A stretch of 64,000 nt of DNA from positions 1 through 64,000 of the forward strand of contig ONHW01000009.1 in the NCBI GenBank assembly GCA_900317745.1, given 5' to 3'. The number at the start of each line of letters is the position of its first letter. Position 1 is the first letter of the stretch. The DNA is from an uncultured Bacteroidales bacterium (GTDB lineage Bacteria; Bacteroidota; Bacteroidia; Bacteroidales; Paludibacteraceae). A model generated the notes under the pieces. That model saw nothing but the letters and a program-made list of their open reading frames with translations. It was not told the DNA's origin and did not search any database. The position numbers were made by a program, and so were the translations under genes. Positions 45,132 through 51,482 of this stretch are shown piece after piece.

Positions 45132-45659
45132 ATGAGGATTATTAGCGGTAAATTTAGGGGGCGTCGATTGATGCCCCCTAAAAATATCACAGCCCGTCCT
45201 ACAACAGACTTTGCCAAGGAGAGCCTGTTCAATCTCCTGACTAACCGTATGGATATGGAGGGTGCCGATGTGCTGGACCTGTTTGCCGGCACGGGCAGCA
45301 TCAGTCTGGAGTGTGTCTCGCGCGGAGCACGCGAGGTCACGGCGGTCGAACTGGCGCACACCCAGCAGAACTTCATCATCGCCACCAGCAAGTCGCTCGG
45401 CATCAACAACCTGCATCTTATCCGCGGCGATGTGTTCCGCTACCTCAAGGCGTGCTCTATACGCTACGATCTGATCTTTGCCGACCCGCCGTACGCGTTG
45501 GAGGAGTTGCCTACCCTGCCGTCGCTCATTGTACCGGCGTTGCTCAAGCCTGGCGGATTGTTTGTGCTCGAGCATGGTGACCAGTACGATTTTTCCGGCC
45601 ATCCGCATTTCCTTGACCTCCGTACCTACGGAAGCGTGCATTTCTCGTTCTTCCAATAA
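45132..45659 (+). CDS. rsmD: 16S rRNA (guanine966-N2)-methyltransferase
   Basis: 175 residues. It starts MRIISGKFRGRRLMPPK, the typical RsmD opening, then RPTTDFAKESLFNLL, the SAM motif VLDLFAGTGSISLECVSRGA and the catalytic LIFADPPYAL. It methylates G966 of 16S rRNA in the assembling 30S subunit. No promoter was recognised within the 124-base gap upstream. Confidence 0.95.
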   Translation: MRIISGKFRGRRLMPPKNITARPTTDFAKESLFNLLTNRMDMEGADVLDLFAGTGSISLECVSRGAREVTAVELAHTQQNFIIATSKSLGINNLHLIRGDVFRYLKACSIRYDLIFADPPYALEELPTLPSLIVPALLKPGGLFVLEHGDQYDFSGHPHFLDLRTYGSVHFSFFQ

Positions 45660-45741
45660 TTTTGGCCACTTTTATCGGGGGTTTATCGGAACTTCAACAA
45701 GATTTAATCGGTTTTTCGTTCTTTCTGCGATTCTTCCACCG

Positions 45742-45761
45742 GACCATCACGCGACCATCTT
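45742..45761. repeat. 20-bp patch identical to 2548-2567
   Basis: GACCATCACGCGACCATCTT, present in both gaps. In each case a GGGTTTATCG phrase lies nearby (45677 here; 2631 and 2642 there). Confidence 0.8.
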
Positions 45762-45788
45762 ACGACAACTGCCCGACTCTTACCTTTT

Positions 45789-46802
45789 TTATACACGTAT
45801 AAAGAATTCCGCATCCTGCATCTTAAACGCTTCTACATCCTGCCGCGTAAACAAACCTCTTTGACCGTTGTAGTATGCTCGAAAGAACTCATTCCCTTGA
45901 GGAAGAGGTCGTCCGTTGTAGTTTGTAGGCTCGCGGAACTTAAAGTCGCTGATGGTCCAGTCAAGGCGGGATTTGTTCCACGTTCCTTCTTCTACGGCTT
46001 GCAGCAGTTGCTGCTGTTTGCACTCGGGCAGTTGAGCCCATAGGCTGCGAGAAGTGGAAAGAATATCGCCGGACATTACAATGGTGTCGTTTTGCGCCTT
46101 GCAGGCGTTTATCAATTTATCAAAAGAAGAAAGAGGTTGGGAGGTTTTCTCTTTATCCGTATCCAGTGCTCGACATCTTTGATGTCGAGTTTCTACATCT
46201 GTGTCCAGTGCTCGGCATCTTTGATGTCGAGTTTCATCATCCGTGTCCAGTGCTCGGCATCTTTGATGTCGAGTTTCTTCATCTGTGTCCTGTGCTCGGC
46301 ATCTTTGATGTCGAGTTTCTTCATCCGTGTCCTGTGCTCGGCATCTTTGATGTCGAGTTTCTTCATCTGTGTCCAGTGCTCGGCATCTTTGATGTCGAGT
46401 TTCATTTTCCTCTTCCTTTTCTTTTATTTCTTTATATATAGGGGTATGGGGGTTCAATATTTGAACATTTTCGTTCAATGACTGAACACTATCGTTCAAT
46501 GGCTGAACACTTTCGTCTGCTGATTGAACATTACTGTTCACTGATTGAACACTCCTGTACACTCCGTTTTGTTTGCTTATCAGTTCTTCTTCTTGCAGAC
46601 TTCTCAATACGGTAGATGCGGTGCCAAGGCTTAATCCGAGGCTACGGGCAAGCTGTCTGACGCTTCCCGTGTAGCCTTTTGATTTGCCGCACTTGGACTC
46701 TGTCAGACCATAAATATAGGCATACACGCGGCATTCTGCTGGACTCAGGTTCAGCCCGGACGGAAGCCACATCCAGTCATATTCTTTAACAAATATTGCC
46801 AT
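45789..46802 (-). CDS. HTH protein carrying a six-unit REP array in frame
   Basis: 337 residues. Residues 1-85 form a winged-helix/HTH domain (LSPAECRVYAYIYGLT...GSVRQLARSLGLSLGTASTVLRSLQEEELI), like replication or plasmid-type helix-turn-helix proteins. Residues 84-116 are seven-residue repeats (VQSLNDS-like). Residues about 134-217 are six 14-residue repeats (ETRHQRCRALDTDE) encoded by the 42-bp REP array. The rest (about 225-337) is a small domain with SRLDWTISDFKFREPTNYNGRPLPQGNEF, without known motif. The array sits in a linker between the two domains. The gene has a promoter upstream and is separated from the RAYT operon by a terminator. Confidence 0.7.
   Translation of the reverse strand: MAIFVKEYDWMWLPSGLNLSPAECRVYAYIYGLTESKCGKSKGYTGSVRQLARSLGLSLGTASTVLRSLQEEELISKQNGVYRSVQSVNSNVQSADESVQPLNDSVQSLNENVQILNPHTPIYKEIKEKEEENETRHQRCRALDTDEETRHQRCRAQDTDEETRHQRCRAQDTDEETRHQRCRALDTDDETRHQRCRALDTDVETRHQRCRALDTDKEKTSQPLSSFDKLINACKAQNDTIVMSGDILSTSRSLWAQLPECKQQQLLQAVEEGTWNKSRLDWTISDFKFREPTNYNGRPLPQGNEFFRAYYNGQRGLFTRQDVEAFKMQDAEFFIRV
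46157..46408. repeat. REP-like array A: six 42-bp units
   Basis: Hairpins of form CTCGRCATC-TTT-GATGTCGAG start at 46169, 46211, 46253, 46295, 46337 and 46379, an exact 42-bp period: 21 bp of hairpin and 21 bp of spacer (TTTCnTCATCCGTGTCCnGTG). The first copy is a perfect dyad; the others have one G/T mismatch. The array lies inside the HTH gene and is open in several frames because the unit length is a multiple of three. Confidence 0.95.
46457..46560. repeat. 21-bp imperfect repeats with GTTCA...TGAAC dyads
   Basis: Repeats of the type GTTCAnTGnnTGAACAnT inside the HTH gene, encoding VQSLNDS-like heptads. The copy TGTTCACTGATTGAACA at 46535-46551 is identical to 2679-2695. Confidence 0.75.
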
Positions 46803-46969
46803 AATAATTGAATTTTATGGCCAATCGTTAATCCCTTTCCCTGTGGTCGGCTCTGAGGATTGTGCGAGTCGAGCCTTCCACCGGTTATTGTACTCGCATG
46901 GATTGGCGATTGATATTTGTTAGTATGGATTTTCTCTTTGACCGCTTGATAACGATCTAAAATCCGATG

Positions 46970-47001
46970 CAAAGATAATACAAAAAAAAGAGACCTCCAA
47001 A
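46970..47001 (-). promoter_or_regulatory. Promoter of the HTH gene
   Basis: TTTG (47001-46998), 20 bases, TATCTTTG (46977-46970), giving a leader of about 160 bases. The -33 element lies inside the loop of the upstream gene's terminator. Confidence 0.75.
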
Positions 47002-47012
47002 AAAGGTCTCAA
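46978..47012 (-). terminator. Intrinsic terminator of the RAYT operon
   Basis: On the minus strand GAGACCTTTTTTGGAGGTCTC folds to a 6-7 bp stem and is followed by an eight-T run. It lies about 80 bases after the stop of the 377-residue gene. Confidence 0.8.
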
Positions 47013-47089
47013 ATTCGGAAAGTTTCGGAAAATTTTCGGAAAAATTTTCCGCTTTTAGGTCGTTTTTCCGAGGAAAGATTCGGAAAGAT

Positions 47090-48223
47090 TTAACTGTTCC
47101 GGGCCTTCCGGAAATCATCGCCTGTGAACACGTATTTCTTGTTGGTATGTGCTACCCACGGATTGATAGCCATGGCTTTTTCCTGGTCAGTCTTGTCGCT
47201 CAGCACAAAGTATCCAACGGTCTCTGAACGCAATATCTCGCGGCACGCTGCTGCCTTGGTCTTTGCCCCGTTGATTACTCGCAGCAACTCTTTTTTGCAC
47301 ATGTCGTATGTCATTTTATCCGTTATGGCGAAAAATGCCCCATCGGGATCTTGGTTGCACGGCTCATCTTCAACCGTATCGGGAATTTCCGAATCCCATG
47401 TGCGAAGACTTCTGTCCATGCCTTCAAATATGCACTCACGGAATTCTTCTATTTGTTCGGCTGAGAGTTGATCGACACCAAAGAGTTTCATCGCCTTAAT
47501 GTCCTTCCAGTCATCCCGTAGCAACCTGACTATCTGGGCTGCCTTTTGTGCTCCGAACTTGTTATAGATTCGCTCTATATTTCTTCGGAACTCAGTAGGA
47601 TTACAATACACCCAATACTCGCGCCCGGTATAGGGATTGATTTTGCCGAGGTGTAACTCTGCTGTATCATCCGTCATGATTATATCCCACAGAATCATGT
47701 CTTTGGGTACTGCGTAATATCTAGAATAAAAATGAATATCCTTGCATGTAGGTAGTTTGCTCGCAAACCACTCCACACGCTCATGGCACAGCAAGATATA
47801 CAAATCGTTATAAGGACTGCATGTGCTCCTCTCCTCGCTCGATTTCTCGACAGCTACTCTTCCTGTTACCACATATTGCTGTGCTAACTCATTCGGTATC
47901 TCATCCACCCACACAAGCGGATTTTCCACAAGATGCTGAATACGATTAACGATATTGAAGTCGTAGCCGTTTGTGATCCGTTTCCAGTCGAGTTTATCCA
48001 GATGCTCCAGACATTGCTCTGCCATCAAATGTTCATAGAGCATATCTTTTTCTTCAATTACAAAACAATCGGAGTAATACAGCCCTGATTTCACATCCTG
48101 ATGTAATTCAGCACTCCGGGATTCGTTCCTGTTGCGAGCCTGAAACAATTCTTTCATTTCCTCTATGCTCACATACGGAGTGTTATCATAATCCTCCAGG
48201 GGTATATCATAATAACTTTCCAT
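47090..48223 (-). CDS. Uncharacterised protein coupled to the RAYT transposase gene
   Basis: 377 residues from ATG at 48223, two bases after the RAYT stop. An alternative TTG at 48229 overlaps it. Acidic, soluble, no signal peptide. It starts MESYYDIPLEDYDNTPYVSIEEMKEL. The middle contains VEWFASKLPTCKDIHFYSRYYAVPKDMILWDIIM, and the C-terminal part KKELLRVINGAKTKAAACREILRSETVGYFVLSDKTDQEKAMAINPWV looks like an independently folded helical domain. I recognise no family. The tight coupling suggests a role with the transposase, or a passenger. It is followed by a terminator. Confidence 0.65.
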   Translation of the reverse strand: MESYYDIPLEDYDNTPYVSIEEMKELFQARNRNESRSAELHQDVKSGLYYSDCFVIEEKDMLYEHLMAEQCLEHLDKLDWKRITNGYDFNIVNRIQHLVENPLVWVDEIPNELAQQYVVTGRVAVEKSSEERSTCSPYNDLYILLCHERVEWFASKLPTCKDIHFYSRYYAVPKDMILWDIIMTDDTAELHLGKINPYTGREYWVYCNPTEFRRNIERIYNKFGAQKAAQIVRLLRDDWKDIKAMKLFGVDQLSAEQIEEFRECIFEGMDRSLRTWDSEIPDTVEDEPCNQDPDGAFFAITDKMTYDMCKKELLRVINGAKTKAAACREILRSETVGYFVLSDKTDQEKAMAINPWVAHTNKKYVFTGDDFRKARNS

Positions 48224-48225
48224 AA

Positions 48226-49398
48226 TCAATGTATATTAGTTAATGTTCCATCAGATGACATATCGTGTGCTACTATATTCATCGCCACAAATCGATAGCG
48301 CTTTGAGTCATGTGGTACCAATCGTCCCACTTGGGGTATTACCCGTTCAACTATATCCGGTCGCTCTAATATCTGCTTATCCGGCTGCACAAGCAGCAAG
48401 TTTCCTGCAGCGCATGCCTCAAAATATACGCCCTGCGGTTTGTAATACTTGGCAATAGGACTATCTGCCGGCGGAAATCCCTCAACCAGCAATATGATTA
48501 GTGGATACCCCGCTTTGCGCAATGCTCGGCAGATTTGTTTCTCTCCCTCGGATATAGCTCCGCTTATATGTATTGTTCCGTTCGCTGCTTCAGCCATACA
48601 CGCGGCTTTCTTCTCGTCAATCTCCGCCTGCCTTAGATCACGCGAGCACTGAATCACACTGCGTATCGGATAATCCGCGAGGAATCTGTTCCCCAGTATC
48701 ATACATGGCATTCCGGCTATCTGTATGTTCTGCCTAATCTTGAACAACTCCGGGTTTGCTCGTTTGATGGCCAATCGTCGCGGGTTGTCATAGATGTACT
48801 GTATCATCGCGTCCAGTTGTCCTTTGTGGAATAGGATGCGGTCGTTGTAGCCCTCTTCCCATAGTTTACGATCGTTGTTACCCTCTTCCCATAGTTTACG
48901 ATCGTTGTTACCCTCTTCCCATAGTTTGTGATCGTTGTTGCCATCTTCCCATAGTTTGCGATCGTTGTTGCCATCTTCCCATAGTTTGCTTGACTCTTCC
49001 GGCACTCCCAGAGCGCCGGCACATAACACCCGCTTCGTACCCGTCTTGAACCCCCAAATCACTTTACCGATATGTACCGGTAGTTTTTCTTGAACATATA
49101 GCACAAAATGCACATGATCTGGCATAACTTGCTTACATAACACACGGATCTGCGGATAGTAATTGGATATACTCTCTATTTCCTGTGCCACAGCTATGCC
49201 TAAGTCAGTCAACTTTATCCAAGCATCATCCTCTCCGCCTTCCAATCGTCCGAGCAAAGGCCTGCGGCCTTCTACACCCAGCGTTATCATGTATATACCT
49301 CGCCCTGAGTAATCCCATCCGCTACACCGTCGACGCATCGAGTGCTTCGTCTCCCTGCGACACAACTGCTTATCTACAGATTGATTTTGTTTTTCCAT
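48226..49398 (-). CDS. REP-associated tyrosine transposase (RAYT, Y1/HUH family) with internal repeats and C-terminal extension
   Basis: 390 residues from ATG at 49398; the frame stays open upstream through the REP array. The Y1 transposase domain starts GWDYSGRGIYMITLGVEGRRPLLG, has the HUH metal site HVH (95-97) in VMPDHVHFVLY, and the nucleophile Tyr201 in MIQYIYDNPRRLAIKR. Residues 139-188 are five 10-residue repeats (KLWEEGNNDR) inserted between the two catalytic motifs. Residues about 225-390 are an extension (ISGAISEGEKQICRALRKAG, VEGFPP, FEACAAGNLLLVQP) that looks like a DprA/SLOG-type Rossmann fold; that is inference. RAYTs cut and join single-stranded REP hairpins. An array of six REP-like hairpins lies directly upstream. 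Confidence 0.85.
   Translation of the reverse strand: MEKQNQSVDKQLCRRETKHSMRRRCSGWDYSGRGIYMITLGVEGRRPLLGRLEGGEDDAWIKLTDLGIAVAQEIESISNYYPQIRVLCKQVMPDHVHFVLYVQEKLPVHIGKVIWGFKTGTKRVLCAGALGVPEESSKLWEDGNNDRKLWEDGNNDHKLWEEGNNDRKLWEEGNNDRKLWEEGYNDRILFHKGQLDAMIQYIYDNPRRLAIKRANPELFKIRQNIQIAGMPCMILGNRFLADYPIRSVIQCSRDLRQAEIDEKKAACMAEAANGTIHISGAISEGEKQICRALRKAGYPLIILLVEGFPPADSPIAKYYKPQGVYFEACAAGNLLLVQPDKQILERPDIVERVIPQVGRLVPHDSKRYRFVAMNIVAHDMSSDGTLTNIH
48835..48984 (-). repeat. 30-bp tandem repeat, five units, inside the RAYT gene
   Basis: Five near-identical 30-bp units (TTCCCATAGTTTnCGATCGTTG plus an eight-base tail on the plus strand), encoding KLWE[ED]GNND[RH]. The last unit has Tyr for one Asn. Frame is kept in all. 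Confidence 0.9.
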
Positions 49399-49768
49399 TC
49401 TGTCTTTCCTTGTATGACTGAGTATTAGCGCCCTGCGCTTTTGTATCAGTGTTCTGCGCTTTTGTATCAGTGTTCTGTGCTCGGCATCTGTGATGTCGAG
49501 TCTCATCATCCGTGTTCTGTGCTCGGCATCTGTGATGTCGAGTCTCTTCATCCATGTCCTGTGCTCGGCATCTGTGATGTCGAGTTGCATCATCCGTGTT
49601 CTGTGCTCGGCATCTGTGATGTCGAGTTTCTTCATCCGTGTTCTGTGCTCGGCATCTGTGATGTCGAGTCTCTTCAGCCGTGTCCTGTGCTCGGCATCTA
49701 TGATGTCGAGTCTTTCCCCTATGTTGAGTTATGCTCTCTATCCATTCATCAAGGCTGCTACTCTGCAT
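49370..49768 (-). CDS. Repeat-encoded ORF across REP array B
   Basis: 132 residues: a non-repeat start MQSSSLDEWIESITQHRGK, then six 14-residue units of ETRHHRCRAQNTDD, then TKAQNTD half-units and a basic tail. The repeat frame is the same as in the HTH protein. It overlaps the stop of the small gene upstream (49758) and the RAYT start by 29 bases. It may be a real translated linker peptide or a decayed gene taken over by the array. Confidence 0.4.
   Translation of the reverse strand: MQSSSLDEWIESITQHRGKTRHHRCRAQDTAEETRHHRCRAQNTDEETRHHRCRAQNTDDATRHHRCRAQDMDEETRHHRCRAQNTDDETRHHRCRAQNTDTKAQNTDTKAQGANTQSYKERQNGKTKSICR
49433..49722. repeat. REP-like array B: six 42-bp units plus half-units
   Basis: Hairpins CTCGGCATC-TGT-GATGTCGAG start at 49480, 49522, 49564, 49606, 49648 and 49690 (last with loop TAT), exact 42-bp period and same orientation as array A. 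At the RAYT-proximal end there are two 21-bp half-units (TTTTGTATCAGTGTTCTG...). Spacers TCTCnTCATCCGTGTTCTGTG differ from array A at a few fixed positions. Confidence 0.95.
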
Positions 49769-49922
49769 TCACGACCTCGAGATCTATCTTTACGCCGCTG
49801 ATTTTTTTCCGTATCTTTTCTATCAACTCCTCCAAACTGATGCAAACCTTTGTAAAGAGTTTATACATCTGTTCGGGTTCGAAGTTGTCTTTGGTTTCAA
49901 CAACCGGCGTTTGGCTTTGCAC
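49758..49922 (-). CDS. Small protein, first gene of the RAYT operon
   Basis: 54 residues from a GTG at 49922; no ATG fits closer. It reads MQSQTPVVETKDNFEPEQ, then MYKLFTKVCISLEELIEKIRKK, then ISGVKIDLEVVNAE. The helical, charged composition looks like a real protein. A textbook promoter lies just upstream, giving an almost leaderless transcript. No known family. The next ATG overlaps its end. Confidence 0.5.
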   Translation of the reverse strand: MQSQTPVVETKDNFEPEQMYKLFTKVCISLEELIEKIRKKISGVKIDLEVVNAE

Positions 49923-49935
49923 ACAAAATAATGTG

Positions 49936-49967
49936 CAAATTTACGAAAAATTTCTGACATTTGCAAA
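49936..49967 (-). promoter_or_regulatory. Promoter of the RAYT operon
   Basis: TTTG (49967-49964, TTTGCAAATGTC), 20 bases, TAAATTTG (49943-49936). Confidence 0.8.
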
Positions 49968-50003
49968 TAAAATAGCTATTTTCAATCAAATTATGTCTTC
50001 TTG

Positions 50004-50240
50004 CTAATTCTGTAGGGGCGATGATGATATCAGTGCATGGGGATTTGGGATGATCATCGGCAGGCATTCGGGGAAGTGGTATTCGTTGCCAAGGATATCA
50101 GAAGAGCGCTCTTGCATGACTTTGGCAGCCGGATGCCAAGCGCAATAGTAGAAATCGATGGTATCAGGGAGTAGTTTGCGGAATTGCAGCGAATAACGTA
50201 CGGCTGATATGACTTGGTAATCTGTTTTGACGTACTTTTT
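50004..50240 (-). pseudogene. Gene fragment without start codon
   Basis: The frame between a TGA at 50241 and the TAG at 50004 reads as protein: TDYQVISAVRYSLQFRKLLP, then DTIDFYYCAWHPAAKVMQER, then SSDILGNEYHFPECLPMIIP. No ATG, GTG or TTG is available near its 5' end, although a TATATTTG box lies at 50242-50251. It appears to be the 3' remnant of a gene, or a gene with an unusual start. No family recognised. Confidence 0.35.
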
Positions 50241-50336
50241 TCAAATATACAAGAAAAACACAAAAATATTTGCATTTTTTCAAGTAGAGTTGAAAAAAAA
50301 AAATAGGAGCAAACTGAACTTGGCGCAAACCGAGAA

Positions 50337-50759
50337 TTAGCGTTCCTCGTAGGTGCCGTCGGTATAATAGATGATGATACGTGCGATCTGCTTGGGTGCG
50401 GAAACGGATGCAGGACGCGCAGGTTTGTCGGGGAGAGGCTGTGCAGGCGTAGAAACGGCAGTCCTGTCGGCAGAAGCGGGGGTGTCAGACGGCAGTTCTG
50501 GACGCATGTCGCCAAAGAGTTCGGCTTGCGTGACGCCTCCGTTAGGGCGATACATGCTGCCTGTACCTAACATCAGCCAATCGGGGCTGATAGTACGGAA
50601 ACAATTCAGAATACGCACGTATATATCTACGCTGGGTTTGTTGCGTTCGCTCAGGATATTCGATATAGTACCAGCCGACACTCCGAGCATCTCAGCAAAC
50701 TGCTTTGCCGTGAGTTTCTCAGATTCGATTATTTTCGCCAATCGTTCACGTTCGTTCAT
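50337..50759 (-). CDS. XRE family (Cro/C1-type) transcriptional regulator
   Basis: 140 residues from ATG at 50759. The HTH is at about 3-58: ERLAKIIESEKLTAKQFAEMLGVSAGTISNILSERNKPS...ILNCFRTISPDWLMLG, the form seen in phage-repressor-like proteins of Bacteroidales. A Pro/Ala-rich linker (about 85-120) leads to a short conserved end IARIIIYYTDGTYEER. The target is unknown. It stands upstream of the remnant and RAYT operon on the same strand, so it may regulate the accessory block. Confidence 0.88.
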   Translation of the reverse strand: MNERERLAKIIESEKLTAKQFAEMLGVSAGTISNILSERNKPSVDIYVRILNCFRTISPDWLMLGTGSMYRPNGGVTQAELFGDMRPELPSDTPASADRTAVSTPAQPLPDKPARPASVSAPKQIARIIIYYTDGTYEER

Positions 50760-50831
50760 TTCATTCAATTCTCGCTAAAGTTGGACAATTTTTAGAGGAA
50801 TTTCGGGAAAAAGACTCTCCGAAAAACAATG

Positions 50832-50863
50832 CAAAGATACGAAAACTTTTTCACATTTGCAAA
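50832..50863 (-). promoter_or_regulatory. Promoter of the XRE gene
   Basis: TTTG (50863-50860, TTTGCAAATGTG), 20 bases, TATCTTTG (50839-50832). Confidence 0.8.
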
Positions 50864-51439
50864 CTTTTAGAAAGAAAATTCTTCAGTATTCAATATTCAC
50901 ATATCAAAATATCGGAATGCAAATTCACATCTATAGCCAGATTGGACAACAATCAAAGAATCAAAGAAATACATAAAGCACAATTTAGATTAAGTAAATC
51001 ATGTAACGTGCATAGTATGAGCACCTAACAAAACAAGAGCAACACACACCAGACCATGATGCAATAATCCGCAACCAAACAATGGTTGCGCATAAATCCG
51101 CACTTTAAGTATTCTCATATTGAATTGATTTTCTGCATTTTAGGTATATGCTACTATGTGTGCGTGGAACATTTTAGAGGGTAAATTCACGATTGTGTAG
51201 GTGGTTTTTTGCTGTGATGCATTCACAAGTCAAAACGGTATGCAGGCGTGAATAATGGCGTATTCAAGGCTGTGAAATTCACAAATCAATACATCACAAG
51301 TGTGATTTTCGAACACACGGTACTCGCTTGGCGCACAAAAAAATTGGGGTGCAAACTACCCCACTCTGAAAATGAGAAAAATTGTTGAACTGTGAAAGCT
51401 CCAGAAGAATTGAACGGAAATCGGACAAGAATAAGCGGA
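50864..51439. other. Non-coding stretch with TGTGA/TCACA dyads
   Basis: About 575 bases without a gene. ATTCACA occurs at 50895, 50923, 51231 and 51277. Dyads: TGTGA-TGCAT-TCACA (51223-51237), TGTGAA-A-TTCACA (51271-51283) and ATCACA-AG-TGTGAT (51293-51306). A GCAACC...GGTTGC hairpin lies near 51071. No known RNA family was recognised. Confidence 0.5.
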
Positions 51440-51449
51440 GCGTAAAAAA

Positions 51450-51482
51450 ATGAGAGGAGACCGAAAATCGGTACTCCTCTAC
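51450..51482 (-). terminator. Terminator of the envelope gene run
   Basis: On the minus strand GAGGAGTACCGA-TTT-TCGGTCTCCTC forms a stem of about 11 bp with one bulged position, followed by TCATTTTTTTA. It overlaps the last codons of the GT2 gene. Confidence 0.85.

Noticed and set aside
46157..49722. Possible CRISPR arrays
   Set aside because: Spacers between hairpins are themselves repeated, units are an exact 42 bp, and no cas gene is present. The RAYT next to them explains the repeats better.
50054..50515. 153-codon minus-strand open frame
   Set aside because: It overlaps the XRE gene in another frame and has no motif. A different frame in the left part reads as a better protein fragment (50004-50240).
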